Source: an uncultured Bacteroidota bacterium
GTDB taxonomy: Bacteria > Bacteroidota > Bacteroidia > AKYH767-A > OLB10
Direction of reading: 5' to 3'
Assembly: GCA_903881665.1 (NCBI GenBank)
Contig: CAIRUC010000018.1
Coordinates: 1-64,000 of the forward strand
DNA: 64,000 bases
Position 1 is the first letter of the stretch; every line of letters starts with the position of its first letter. Shown here piece by piece: positions 1-10,062 of this stretch. The notes under the pieces were generated by a model. That model saw only the letters and a list, made by a program, of their open reading frames with translations. It ran no database searches and was not told the DNA's origin. A program made the position numbers and the translations under genes.

Positions 1-1
1 C

Positions 2-1333
2 GGTTACGGATTAGAGAATATGCCGCTCTTGAATCTTTATTACAATTCACTACGCTCGAAGTCGTTTAACACAGGGGTTAAGTTTAATCACTTCTCAAGT
101 TCAGGGAAAATCAAAGGCTATGGTAATCCTGCGAACAGCAACAACGAATTAACAATATTTGGAACTAAATATTTTGATCAGTTTACATTGAAAGGAAATT
201 TAGGATATAACAGAGATCTAGTTCATTATTATGGATACATGGATCCTCCAACTTTATTTTCTAAATCAGATACGAAGCACCTGATGCAAGATATTAACGG
301 CGACTTTAGCGTTGAAAGCAACAACCGCGATAAAGATGCTTTTACGTATCATGCAGGGGTTAGCTTTTATTCGTTTTATGATAACTTCAGCACGAAAGAA
401 AACAATGTAAAATTAAAAATAGGTGGAGGGAAAAATATTGACCTTGGACTTGTAACCTTAGATGCTGATTTTGATATTGGGAAATATACTACTTTGCTTT
501 ACACTACCAATAGAAATATTTTCAGATTAGAGCCAAGGATAACGATCAATAAGAATTTATTTTCTGTAATCGCTGGCGCAAATTTAGTTGCAACTAAAGA
601 TGGCGTTTCAGGCTCAATGCACCTGTACCCACATCTTAGAGGGTCCTATCAAATTATTGATGATGCATTCTCTGTTTATGGTCTAGTTACTGGCGATTTA
701 GAGAGAAATGACATGCGAACATTTTCAAAGGAGAACCCATACTTCTCCGACACTACTAAGGTGCTAAATAGCAACAAAAAAATCGGAGTAGAAGGTGGGG
801 TAATCATAAAGCTAGAACATGACTTAATGTTAATTGCCTCAACAGCATATTCGAGAATCGGCGATATGGCATTCTTTTATAACAAAGTAAACAGCATCCC
901 TACTACATTTAATGCCATATACGACAAAGTAAATTTATTTACAGTTAAAGGATCACTCGAATATAAAACGGCAGAGAAAATTACCTTAGGAACTAATATT
1001 GAATCCAACCAATATAACACAGAAAGTATAGAAAAGCCATTATACAAACCGGCAGTAAAAGCAGGAATAAATGCACAGTATGTAATCGCTGAAAAAATTT
1101 ACGCGAAGGCTGATTTATTTTACAACGGAGCAACGAATGGCCTAGATAGTTTATATCAACCGATTAAATTAAAAAGCTATTTCGATGTAAACCTGAGTAT
1201 CGACTATCGTTATTCAAAAGTGCTTTCATTATTCTTTATGCTGAATAATATCGGATTTACTAAATACTACAATTATTACATGTATCCGAATTATCGATTT
1301 ACAGGAATGGCAGGATTGTCTTATTCCTTCTAA
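2..1333 (+). CDS. Outer-membrane beta-barrel protein, TonB-receptor-like (5' partial)
   Basis: The frame is open to the left window edge (codons from base 2), so the true start lies outside; the ATG at 20 is probably internal. What remains is about 443 residues of alternating polar and aromatic strands joined by short Asn/Asp/Gly turns, ending in Ser-Phe. A terminal Phe is the usual last residue of an outer-membrane barrel, where it is read by the BAM machinery. The pattern resembles the C-terminal barrel of TonB-dependent receptors, but the plug and TonB box, which would settle this, are not in the window. It could also be a simple porin-like barrel. It is followed by a strong terminator and faces a convergent acyl-CoA dehydrogenase gene. 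The barrel assignment is good; receptor identity and substrate are unknown. Confidence 0.65.
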   Translation, partial: GYGLENMPLLNLYYNSLRSKSFNTGVKFNHFSSSGKIKGYGNPANSNNELTIFGTKYFDQFTLKGNLGYNRDLVHYYGYMDPPTLFSKSDTKHLMQDINGDFSVESNNRDKDAFTYHAGVSFYSFYDNFSTKENNVKLKIGGGKNIDLGLVTLDADFDIGKYTTLLYTTNRNIFRLEPRITINKNLFSVIAGANLVATKDGVSGSMHLYPHLRGSYQIIDDAFSVYGLVTGDLERNDMRTFSKENPYFSDTTKVLNSNKKIGVEGGVIIKLEHDLMLIASTAYSRIGDMAFFYNKVNSIPTTFNAIYDKVNLFTVKGSLEYKTAEKITLGTNIESNQYNTESIEKPLYKPAVKAGINAQYVIAEKIYAKADLFYNGATNGLDSLYQPIKLKSYFDVNLSIDYRYSKVLSLFFMLNNIGFTKYYNYYMYPNYRFTGMAGLSYSF

Positions 1334-1349
1334 AAAATCATAGTCCAAA

Positions 1350-1382
1350 AGAAAGCCCCGACAAACTGCCGGGGCTTTTTCA
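1350..1382. terminator. Bidirectional intrinsic terminator
   Basis: A 9-bp perfect inverted repeat, AAAGCCCCG at 1352-1360 and CGGGGCTTT at 1370-1378, is flanked by A-runs and T-runs on both sides. It lies between two convergent genes and can serve both. Confidence 0.9.
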
Positions 1383-1399
1383 TTTTATGAAGTGTAGAA

Positions 1400-2542
1400 T
1401 TATTCGTTTAAGATATTTCTTGCGATCACCAATTTTTGAATTTCAGAAGTACCTTCTCCGATAGTACAAAGTTTAGAATCACGGTAATATTTCTCTACAG
1501 GAAAATCCTTCGTATATCCGTAACCACCGAAAATTTGTACCGATTCAGTTGCACAACGAACTGCGACTTCAGAAGCATAATACTTCGCGAAAGCCGATTG
1601 CTTAGTCATCGCCTCGCCGCGATTTTTTAAGTCGGCAGCTTGTAAGGTTAATAATTCGGCTGCTTCAATTTGAGTAGCCATATCAGCTAACTTAAACGAA
1701 ATAGCTTGGAAGTTAGAAATCGGTTGTCCGAATTGTTCGCGCTCTTGCGAATATTTAACGGAAGCTTCGTAAGCACCCTTCGCAATTCCTATTGAAAGAG
1801 CGGCTATCGATATCCTTCCTCCGTCAAGGACTTTCATCGCTTGCTTAAATCCGTCGCCTACCTTACCTAACACTTGGCTTTTGTGCACTCTGCAATCTTC
1901 GAAAATCATTTCTGCAGTTTCAGAAGCACGCATCCCTAATTTATTTTCTTTCTTACCTGCTTTAAAGCCCGGTGTTCCTCTTTCAATCACGAAGGCAGTG
2001 ATACCTTTCGAGTCGAGTAATTCGCCGGTACGCGCCAACACAACAGCAACATCACCGCTGATACCATGTGTGATCCAATTTTTAGAACCATTAATTACCC
2101 AATAGTCGCCATCTTCTTTCGCAACACAACGCATACGCATAGCATCAGAACCTGTATTCGCTTCTGTTAATCCCCATGCTCCAATAAATTCGGCAGTGGC
2201 TAACTTAGGCAAATATTTTTGTTTTTGTTCTTCATTACCAAAGGCAAGGATATGTCCCGTGCAAAGTGAATTATGAGCAGCCATCGACAAGCCGATTGAA
2301 CCACACACTTTCGCTAATTCTGAAATAGCAGTTACATACTCGAAATAACTTAATCCGGCGCCGCCATATTCCTCGGGAACCAATACACCCATAATTCCTA
2401 ATTCACCCATTTTCTTGAATAGATCAATCGGAAACTTTTGTGCTTCGTCCCATTCCATAATAAACGGACGAATATGCTTATCTGCAAAATCTCTTACCGT
2501 TTGAGCAATCATTTCCTGGCTTTCGGTTGGCCTGAAATCCAT
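1400..2542 (-). CDS. Acyl-CoA dehydrogenase
   Basis: FAD-dependent enzyme forming the alpha,beta double bond of an acyl-CoA in beta-oxidation or branched-chain amino-acid breakdown and passing electrons to electron-transfer flavoprotein. It has 380 residues, the family's usual length. The first family signature is GLTEANTGSDAMRM in the middle domain; the second is GGYGYTKDFPVEKYYRD near the C-terminus. The likely catalytic base is Glu363 in GEGTSEIQ, the position used by short- and medium-chain enzymes. The chain-length class cannot be told from sequence alone. The start codon is 5 bases after the stop of the HhH gene, so the two are probably co-transcribed from the promoter at 3505. The terminator at 1350-1382 closes the unit. 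Confidence 0.93.
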   Translation of the reverse strand: MDFRPTESQEMIAQTVRDFADKHIRPFIMEWDEAQKFPIDLFKKMGELGIMGVLVPEEYGGAGLSYFEYVTAISELAKVCGSIGLSMAAHNSLCTGHILAFGNEEQKQKYLPKLATAEFIGAWGLTEANTGSDAMRMRCVAKEDGDYWVINGSKNWITHGISGDVAVVLARTGELLDSKGITAFVIERGTPGFKAGKKENKLGMRASETAEMIFEDCRVHKSQVLGKVGDGFKQAMKVLDGGRISIAALSIGIAKGAYEASVKYSQEREQFGQPISNFQAISFKLADMATQIEAAELLTLQAADLKNRGEAMTKQSAFAKYYASEVAVRCATESVQIFGGYGYTKDFPVEKYYRDSKLCTIGEGTSEIQKLVIARNILNE

Positions 2543-2547
2543 AATAT

Positions 2548-3492
2548 TTAGAGGTTAACTGTTAAATAAGGTGCAAGTTTACGGAGGATTTCCTCGTCAT
2601 ACAAGGGAAGAAGATTTAAGTCATTAACAGATTTAATTTTCCCATGTTGTTGCGTATAGTTAACAATTAGGCGAGCAAAGGGTTTAGGCATATACGGATG
2701 AATTAGACTATCAATGGATTGCGAATTTATATTGATCTTTCTAAGCACTTTACCATCGGTAATAAGGTACTTAATCAAGTTGTTTAAAACAGAATCGGGT
2801 AAGCATTTAATTTCTTTTAATTGATCCACTGAAAGGTATCCTCCGAGCTTTTCGCGGTATTTCACCATGGCTTTCGCCCTTCCCTCACCTATCAGCGGCA
2901 ACGAGTCGAATTCGGCTTCGGTAGCAGTATTGATATTTACCTGCTTTCGTTGTTTCGGGGGATATTTATCTTTTTCGAAATGACGCGCTTCCGATTGCGG
3001 GGCTTCTGCGTTTGACGAAATATTTTCGGGCAAATCGATATAAGAATATAACTGTGTAAATAGATGCTCAGAAATCACAATCATTTTCTTCACATCCTTT
3101 TTACAACGAAAAGATCCTCCACCTGCTTCCCAACGATGAATAACGGCAGCTTGTTTTTCGGATAGGCCTAACCGTTGCCAATCGTTGAGCGGAAGGTGAT
3201 TCGGATTGAATTTAAAAAATTCGCTTTTCTTCGTTTCTACTTTTGAATGATAACCGGTGGAATTAAGTGAAGAAGTAATATCCGACTTTACAACTTTCGA
3301 TTGCTCAGAAACCAACAGTTTTTGTGATGCGGGAATAGCAATTGCCTCTGCACGCTGAGGAATCCAATGTAAAACAATGAGAGAAAGTTGCAGCACTCCG
3401 ATTAAAACGAGTAATACTACAATGGCATTTTGCTCGCGACGAGTATAGGTGAAATAAGATTTAAAAAGATACTTCCATTTATTTAAGCGCAT
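2548..3492 (-). CDS. Membrane-anchored helix-hairpin-helix protein (ComEA-like)
   Basis: A 314-residue protein with a basic N-terminus, one hydrophobic segment at about residues 24-43, a polar linker, then several helix-hairpin-helix units. The clearest unit, at about 183-230, has the ComEA pattern (INTATEAEFDSLPLIGEG, then GGYLSVDQLKEI). A second, weaker set lies towards the C-terminus. HhH units bind DNA backbone non-specifically; in ComEA they act in DNA uptake, but many Bacteroidota proteins of this layout have no shown function. I start at the ATG at 3492, not at 3528, because a good TAnnTTTG promoter (3505-3512) falls inside the longer version and the typical family N-terminus begins here. 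It heads a two-gene unit with the acyl-CoA dehydrogenase. Confidence 0.8.
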   Translation of the reverse strand: MRLNKWKYLFKSYFTYTRREQNAIVVLLVLIGVLQLSLIVLHWIPQRAEAIAIPASQKLLVSEQSKVVKSDITSSLNSTGYHSKVETKKSEFFKFNPNHLPLNDWQRLGLSEKQAAVIHRWEAGGGSFRCKKDVKKMIVISEHLFTQLYSYIDLPENISSNAEAPQSEARHFEKDKYPPKQRKQVNINTATEAEFDSLPLIGEGRAKAMVKYREKLGGYLSVDQLKEIKCLPDSVLNNLIKYLITDGKVLRKININSQSIDSLIHPYMPKPFARLIVNYTQQHGKIKSVNDLNLLPLYDEEILRKLAPYLTVNL

Positions 3493-3504
3493 AAATTTTT
3501 TATG

Positions 3505-3512
3505 CAAAAATA
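3505..3512 (-). promoter_or_regulatory. Bacteroidota -7 promoter element
   Basis: The minus strand reads TATTTTTG, a full match to TAnnTTTG, ending 12 bases before the ATG at 3492. No clear -33 TTTG was found at the expected distance. Confidence 0.55.
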
Positions 3513-3620
3513 CTTTCACAAAAAACAATGAGCCGTTTACAAATGCTTATAATCGTTTAATTAATATAAAATCAAAAAAAATACTGGGGCATAAAAAATG
3601 CAAAGGCGAACTATACAAAT

Positions 3621-5132
3621 TTAATTTTTCACCACCTTCCCCGTCAATACCTCCCTATCGGTACTCAGCTGAAAGATATACATACCGTTTGTTAAGCCTT
3701 GCATATTTACATCAGCGGTAAAATACTCGCCGGACGAAGTTCCTTTAAGCGATGTGATTAATTGTCCGTTGAGGTTAAACAATTTCAAAACGGCATTTTT
3801 ACCTTTTAATCCTTTAGCATTTACAAAAGCCATTTGCCAACCGGCATCGTAGTAAACAGCCAAATTGTTTTTATAAACAGGAATCTCGTTAAGTCCAACG
3901 GATAAAGTATCGCAAATACTTCCTGCTAAAGAACCTAAGTCGTAATTAGGATTGTTGGGTAGACCCCAATAAGTTCTACCTCCTCCTAAATAAAAACTAT
4001 AAGGCTGAAAATCACACGCTGCTCCAAGGCTATCTGGTGAGTTGATAACACTTAGGTTCATATTGTACATATTGTAGGTAGTGTCTGGGTAAGGATAATT
4101 AAAGTGGATACCATCACTCCAAGCACAACTCCAGTAAATTTTATTATCAGGGGCTAATTTTAATAATCCTCCAGCTTCAATGGGGGACGATATTTGCGCT
4201 ATTGTATCAACGGTGTTAGCAGGAAAACTATCATTTAAATTGTACTGAAGAAGCAACGAAATGTTGTCATTTGAAGATAAATACAATTTACTTCCATCAA
4301 GAGAAAAAGCACTTCCGACAATTGATGGATATGGCGCCACAGTATCATTGGGCTCAACTAACATATAATTATTGAAATTTCCAGTACACCGATCAAAATC
4401 TAATAATTCTATCATTCCTAAATAATTAACCAATGCCATTTTATCTCCTTGGTTATTCATTACCATTCTAATAAATCCTTGAGTGGTTGGCACTCCAATA
4501 CTTTGCATAAAAGGTCCGCTAATACCGTAAGGAGTAATTAAAAATTTATAAAAATCATTGTTCGCTACACTACCAAAGGTTTTAAAAAACACCCACCAAT
4601 CTCTACCGTTACCATGTTTTACTGCGGAAATACAATCAATCGACTTTAAATTTAAAAGTTGAATATTTTTTTGTGTTACAGCGCCGAGTCCATTGTTTAA
4701 TGACATATCTACCACTGAATAATAAAGTCCATAATTGCCTGAAACTCCAATAGAAAAAATGTATAAAAGGTTTGAATCATCTGGATACGGAATTATAGCA
4801 GTTTCTTGATACCATAAACCCATTACAATTAAATCACCATTTTGGATAATTGCACCAGAAGAATTGTAAATATTCCCATTTTTAAATGGATAGGTACTTG
4901 TCATGCCTGATGGGTCATATGCAACATAAAATAATAAATTTCCAACTGCATTACAATAAGTCGCCGAAGTTCCTCTTGACTTAATATTGTACTTCAATGG
5001 CAATGGAGGAGTTTGATTAAAATTTATCCCAGAGCTATCACCGAAAATCCATACATTACCATGTTGAGAGAATGCGTCATTTTTTATAACTAGCGAAATC
5101 AATATGAATAATACTACCTTAGGGAAATTCAT
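3621..5132 (-). CDS. T9SS type A sorting-domain protein, beta-propeller-like
   Basis: A 503-residue secreted protein. Residues 1-22 form a signal peptide. The mature start, GNVWIFGDSSGINFN, matches a common N-terminal pattern of Bacteroidota surface proteins whose body is a degenerate propeller built of blades with repeated GxDW/SxDG-like turns. The body (about 30-410) shows such blade-like repeats. Residues from about 425 to the end form a T9SS type A tail (FNLNGQLITSL, then GLTNGMYIFQL, ending GKVVKN), which directs export across the outer membrane and is normally cleaved by PorU. Its start is one base after the stop of the 1642-residue gene, so translation is likely coupled. Ligand or substrate is unknown. 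Confidence 0.8.
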   Translation of the reverse strand: MNFPKVVLFILISLVIKNDAFSQHGNVWIFGDSSGINFNQTPPLPLKYNIKSRGTSATYCNAVGNLLFYVAYDPSGMTSTYPFKNGNIYNSSGAIIQNGDLIVMGLWYQETAIIPYPDDSNLLYIFSIGVSGNYGLYYSVVDMSLNNGLGAVTQKNIQLLNLKSIDCISAVKHGNGRDWWVFFKTFGSVANNDFYKFLITPYGISGPFMQSIGVPTTQGFIRMVMNNQGDKMALVNYLGMIELLDFDRCTGNFNNYMLVEPNDTVAPYPSIVGSAFSLDGSKLYLSSNDNISLLLQYNLNDSFPANTVDTIAQISSPIEAGGLLKLAPDNKIYWSCAWSDGIHFNYPYPDTTYNMYNMNLSVINSPDSLGAACDFQPYSFYLGGGRTYWGLPNNPNYDLGSLAGSICDTLSVGLNEIPVYKNNLAVYYDAGWQMAFVNAKGLKGKNAVLKLFNLNGQLITSLKGTSSGEYFTADVNMQGLTNGMYIFQLSTDREVLTGKVVKN

Positions 5133-5133
5133 T

Positions 5134-8100
5134 TCAATGTTGTATTATTAATTTTCTTTTTTCAATATCACCATCATTAGAAATAAACTCAAGAAAGTAA
5201 ATTCCAGAAGAAAGTTGTTCTAAATTGAATTGCATTTTCAGATTACTGACATTACGATTAAACAATATCCTTGAAGAGGCATCCTTCAACATTAAATTTC
5301 CATTTATTTTTGAATAGAATTCAATGTATAATACATCATTGGCAGGATTGGGAAAAATTTTTATATTTCCACTTTTTAACACTAAAGAAAGACCTTGATT
5401 ACTTTGCTTCAATGAATATGCTCCGTCTTCGATTCGAAGTTTTTTAAGAGAACGGGCTAAATATACCCCTCGGCCTCCTACAATAGCCGGTTGATAAGCC
5501 ACATTTTTTAATGTTAAGTCTTCAATTGTAGTCCAATCCTCATAACTTTTAGATATCTTCCTATTTAAAAAAATCGAATTAACTTTTTTCAAGTTTTCTT
5601 CCATAATATTTTGTTGAAGCACTGAATTGTTTTTAATTATTGCTGATGCAATATCATCTTCCTTTAATAATTTAATTACTTCGTTTAATTTCTCAATATT
5701 ACCCCCAATAAATGCATTGACATATTGTTCGTAAAAAGCAGTTAAAATATAAGAACTATCCTCAATTAATGAACTAAATGCATACACCTTGTCGTAATAC
5801 TTATTTTCAAGTACGTCAATAGGATAAATTATTGAATCAAGTATAATTTTATTTAAATAGGCACCTTGAAGTAATGAATCTCCATGATAATACTTATTTG
5901 AAAAAACACTAATTCCACAAGGTTCAGCTTGTTGACAAGAATATGTAGCAACTAATGGAAAAATAACAAAGCCTTTATATGGATACGGTGAAAAAGGGTT
6001 TGTTGTGGCACTACTTCCTATATAATACCAATTTACAGGTACACCTGGCAAACCTTCCTCAATTTTATAGTTATTCAATGATGCATCATAATTCAGTCCG
6101 TTCCAAATATTTCCACTTCCACCACAATAATATCCTTGGTCGGTTAAATCAATTGCATCGAAGAACATTCCTGAGGGGTAACTTTCATTTATTGTATTAC
6201 AAAGTAATCTTGTTTCTTCACATGTGCCAGCTCCATAAAATCCTTTTCGCATGTTAGTAATTTCATTTAAACTAAATAAGCTAGCTCTGCAAGATTCAAA
6301 TCTAATTCCCTGAACGTTCGACAAGAATGTATTATTGGTTGTATTCCATGAAATGGTATTTCCAATAACATTTGTGTATTCACAATTTTGCAATGAGATA
6401 CCTCTGAATTCAAAATTATTGGCATTTACTTCATCTTCTGCAAAGTCAAGATCGATAAGGTTATTTGTTATTTTTTGTTCGTATTGCTTTCCGTACAAAT
6501 TAATTGCAAATATCCCTGCTAAATGATTATGAATGTCGTTTCCTTCAATTAATAATGGAAAGTCATTGTAGGCTCCAAATACATGTATTGCTTCATAATT
6601 ATTATTCTGCGCCTGTGAAGTACCGGCTGATAATAAAAAATGGTTTTTGCTGATATTAGCCTGCGAAACAGAGCGACTATTCCACCATTCAATACCAACT
6701 AAACATTCCGTAAAAGTATTTTCTGTTACAGAAAAGTTGTCAAAATTTGACCAGTCATTTTCGATGCCTTTGTTTAAACCATTAAAGTCTGAATGATTTA
6801 CAATTAACTCTCCACCATTATTTAATAGTATTCCTTTGGTAGCCAAAGCATTGTTTGTATTTATGGCATTGAAAGTTGTTCTAATTACATTTATTTTACT
6901 TTGATTATTTCCATAAATACTCGCTGACCCAGGTTTATATGGGTAAACTGGATCAGATTCTATATTATTAAAAATAGCGTTTTTGATTTCAACTTGCGCT
7001 TGCGATGAAATTATTCCAGAATGCATGTCCGAAAATGTATTCAGACCACCTTGACTTGCACTAACACCAATCAACACATTCGTATTATTTAAGCTAATTC
7101 CAGCCATTGGTCGCGATCCAATATCCCAAAATTGACCGGCGTATTTATTGGAAAGCATATTAGTATGGCCGAATATTGAGCCACCTATTTTCCACGACTG
7201 AACATTATCTCCATCCAATGATAAATGATCAGCTTCAATTCCTAAAATATTGTCATAAAAATTTGTGTTGTTAATAGTCAACTTGCTTCCGGGTAACGAA
7301 TTAAGCGCAACCTCTGCATGATTAATTGATGATTTCCCACTTAAACCATCAGAAATAAATTCGCCAGAATTATTCACTACTCCCTTCCACATCTCTATGC
7401 ACTCATTATCAAAATCCGCATCAATTAATTCAAGCGAATATCCGGGCTCTATGAGTAAACTTGCTCCTTCAGTAAAATGTACGTCCATTGAATTAAATTG
7501 GATGCCTTTGTAAAAGGTAGAATTCGTTCCGTTTTTAATATGGAAATCACCATTTATTACTAATGGCGTATTCATACCTGCGGTATTCTTAACTTGTAAA
7601 ATATTATCTTTAATCTGTGTATAAGAAAACACTGTACTGTTTTGATTAAGAATATCAATCAAATTTCCAATATCTGAACCCGGTTGCAATTGATAGGTTG
7701 TTTGGTTACAGCAATTGAAGAAATTTACTTTTGCACTTTTCGTTGATGTACATGTTCCATTTGTTACAGAAACATTTATTACATCACTCTCACTGACTGC
7801 GGCTGAACTAATTACAAGAGTTGGAGGCACACTTGTAATTGCATTACTCATACCTTGCCAAGTATAACTATATGTACTGGCAGAATTTGTAGAGTGTGAT
7901 AACTCTATTGCCAATGCATTTCTATTACAAGTTGTGTATTCTGGTTCTAAATTAAATGCCGTAGGGACATCAATACTTATTGATGATTTTGCAACTGTAG
8001 TTTCATCAGTTACATATACTGTGTAAATTGTAGGGTAATCCGGATTAACAAAAATATCTTTTGTATTACCAACTCCATGATTATTGTCCGGAAACTCATC

Positions 8101-10062
8101 GTTAGTAGGTGAAGTAATCCATACATACTTATACTTTGTTGGATCACCACCAATTGCATTTGCTGTAAGTTTTATTGCTGAAGAACCAGGACAATAACTT
8201 ACATTGGGCGCTGAAATACTTACAGTTACTGGAGAAGGTGCAACATGCACTGATATTGTTTTTGACGATAATATAGATACACCAGGTGGCGTATAAAACA
8301 CTGTAAAGGAAGTATCGGCTGTTGGATATACAAATATTGTTTGAGTTGTATCTCCCGTACTCCATAAAACGGGAATTGTGTCTATATTAGTAATTGATAT
8401 TGCTAATTTAGAGCCGGCGACAATATTATCGCTTTGAGCTTCTATTACAGGAACCCAAATTGAATTTTGATAAATTCTAGTAACACTAAACTTAGGTAAT
8501 TTAATCTTTCCGCTGGATGGTACTATAGAAGAAATTGCACCAACTTGTGCTGACAGTCCACAGTCAACAAATGTATATACCGGACCAGAAGATGCCAACC
8601 CATTTGCATAATACTGTGGGTTATCAACGCTAATTTGTACTATTTGGCTATTTGGAGATGAATACCCCAAATTATTTATATTTACATCAGGCACTTCAGT
8701 GTCGCTCAAATTTAAAATTATTGCACTATTATTATTGTTAGAGTTATTAAACTGCCAACCATAAATTGCCAAATTGCCAGTATTTATTTCAGGAATAAAA
8801 GGATTACCGGTAGAGGAAAAGTTTATTGGAGTTCCGGATATTGCTCTGTTTAGTGCTAGCGCTATTTGCTCCATAACAATTCCTTCAGAAGTTTTGCCGT
8901 AAGCTACACTTGCAGGTGAACCTGAAGAACAAACGGGTGAACTAAAGTCACCTCCACTTTCTAATCCTGTAATTGAATTAAAAAAATTGGCAAAAACAAA
9001 ATTACCTGATTGGGCATGTAAATTGCATCCTTCAATTTTTTTATTTTCCAATAATTTTAAAGTTTCAAAGCCGGCAATCAAACCATGATACCATGTGCCA
9101 TGTATTTTTAAATTAGATTTATCGAACAAATTATATTCTGTAATCCACACTGGAATATTAGAAGTTGAAGGGCTAACTTGGTTAATATAAGTATTTACCT
9201 CTGTTACATCGGTTAGCACTTTGCCGAACAATACTTTATAATCACTTGAAAATCCTTGATATGATGCTAAGCCGGAGGCCTTATATTGATGTAAGCTAAA
9301 CACATCAGGCATGTTATTCCCAAAAGCATTCACCAACTCATTATTCCAGCCAAGCCTCCTTTCGTTTCCTGCATTTAGATAATCAGTATTCGCAGCGACT
9401 GCGGATATTTTCAAGTTACTTCCTAAATATTTTTTCAACTCGATTTGCCAAGCTTTCACCAAATCAGCATATTCAGTTGCAGTACCGAATTTTTCTTGAT
9501 ATGCCATAGAAGACAAATAAAATTCATTCCCTATTTCAACTCTATTAACATTTAGATTTTGCAGTTTAGCTTCTAACAACATAGCGATCTGATAATTCAA
9601 ATCTGATGTTAATGGATTTAAAACAAATAAGGGTTTTGTTCCTGTATTAGCTAATGTAACAGCAAAATCTTGTATATAATTACTACCTTGAGTATTTAAT
9701 GTAGAACCGGAGCCGGAGAAAACCGGGGCAAGTCTGCTTAGTTTTTGAAAGTCTAAGTCCATCGATAAAGCTCCTTTGTCTTCCATGTTTCTGAAAAACC
9801 AACCTTCTTGCCAATCCCAATAATTACCTGCTGTTCCACCGGGATATCGCAAGTATTTAGCTTTAGAAGCAATTAACCCCAATCTAACCTGAGGATTTGC
9901 ATAGTCGGAATTGGCGTCAAGTGTATTTTGGCCATTCAGACCATAAAAGTCGGATATAGTTCTACTCTGAGCATTATTAAGACTTAAACTAACTTGTTGC
10001 GCCGACGAAAAAAGCGAAAATAACAACAAAACTAAAATGGTAATTAAATAAGCTTTTTTCAT
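5134..10062 (-). CDS. Giant T9SS cargo: glycosidase-like domain, PKD-like region, beta-helix
   Basis: A 1642-residue multidomain surface protein. A signal peptide covers residues 1-21. Residues 30-420 resemble clan GH-A glycosidases, closest by eye to alpha-L-arabinofuranosidase (GH51) types: RYPGG at 72-76 followed by YWDW, VEIGNE with the candidate acid/base Glu180, and WITEYN with the candidate nucleophile Glu309. Residues 540-790 look like PKD/Ig-like sandwiches with paired cysteines. Residues 830-1420 carry right-handed parallel beta-helix repeats with many NN/IxxN turns, as in NosD- or pectate-lyase-like folds. Residues from about 1565 form a T9SS type A tail (IFPNPANDVLYIEF, then SSGIYFLEF). 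It is plausibly a cell-surface enzyme or adhesin acting on plant or algal polysaccharide. Catalysis and substrate are inferred, not shown. Confidence 0.78.
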   Translation of the reverse strand: MKKAYLITILVLLLFSLFSSAQQVSLSLNNAQSRTISDFYGLNGQNTLDANSDYANPQVRLGLIASKAKYLRYPGGTAGNYWDWQEGWFFRNMEDKGALSMDLDFQKLSRLAPVFSGSGSTLNTQGSNYIQDFAVTLANTGTKPLFVLNPLTSDLNYQIAMLLEAKLQNLNVNRVEIGNEFYLSSMAYQEKFGTATEYADLVKAWQIELKKYLGSNLKISAVAANTDYLNAGNERRLGWNNELVNAFGNNMPDVFSLHQYKASGLASYQGFSSDYKVLFGKVLTDVTEVNTYINQVSPSTSNIPVWITEYNLFDKSNLKIHGTWYHGLIAGFETLKLLENKKIEGCNLHAQSGNFVFANFFNSITGLESGGDFSSPVCSSGSPASVAYGKTSEGIVMEQIALALNRAISGTPINFSSTGNPFIPEINTGNLAIYGWQFNNSNNNNSAIILNLSDTEVPDVNINNLGYSSPNSQIVQISVDNPQYYANGLASSGPVYTFVDCGLSAQVGAISSIVPSSGKIKLPKFSVTRIYQNSIWVPVIEAQSDNIVAGSKLAISITNIDTIPVLWSTGDTTQTIFVYPTADTSFTVFYTPPGVSILSSKTISVHVAPSPVTVSISAPNVSYCPGSSAIKLTANAIGGDPTKYKYVWITSPTNDEFPDNNHGVGNTKDIFVNPDYPTIYTVYVTDETTVAKSSISIDVPTAFNLEPEYTTCNRNALAIELSHSTNSASTYSYTWQGMSNAITSVPPTLVISSAAVSESDVINVSVTNGTCTSTKSAKVNFFNCCNQTTYQLQPGSDIGNLIDILNQNSTVFSYTQIKDNILQVKNTAGMNTPLVINGDFHIKNGTNSTFYKGIQFNSMDVHFTEGASLLIEPGYSLELIDADFDNECIEMWKGVVNNSGEFISDGLSGKSSINHAEVALNSLPGSKLTINNTNFYDNILGIEADHLSLDGDNVQSWKIGGSIFGHTNMLSNKYAGQFWDIGSRPMAGISLNNTNVLIGVSASQGGLNTFSDMHSGIISSQAQVEIKNAIFNNIESDPVYPYKPGSASIYGNNQSKINVIRTTFNAINTNNALATKGILLNNGGELIVNHSDFNGLNKGIENDWSNFDNFSVTENTFTECLVGIEWWNSRSVSQANISKNHFLLSAGTSQAQNNNYEAIHVFGAYNDFPLLIEGNDIHNHLAGIFAINLYGKQYEQKITNNLIDLDFAEDEVNANNFEFRGISLQNCEYTNVIGNTISWNTTNNTFLSNVQGIRFESCRASLFSLNEITNMRKGFYGAGTCEETRLLCNTINESYPSGMFFDAIDLTDQGYYCGGSGNIWNGLNYDASLNNYKIEEGLPGVPVNWYYIGSSATTNPFSPYPYKGFVIFPLVATYSCQQAEPCGISVFSNKYYHGDSLLQGAYLNKIILDSIIYPIDVLENKYYDKVYAFSSLIEDSSYILTAFYEQYVNAFIGGNIEKLNEVIKLLKEDDIASAIIKNNSVLQQNIMEENLKKVNSIFLNRKISKSYEDWTTIEDLTLKNVAYQPAIVGGRGVYLARSLKKLRIEDGAYSLKQSNQGLSLVLKSGNIKIFPNPANDVLYIEFYSKINGNLMLKDASSRILFNRNVSNLKMQFNLEQLSSGIYFLEFISNDGDIEKRKLIIQH

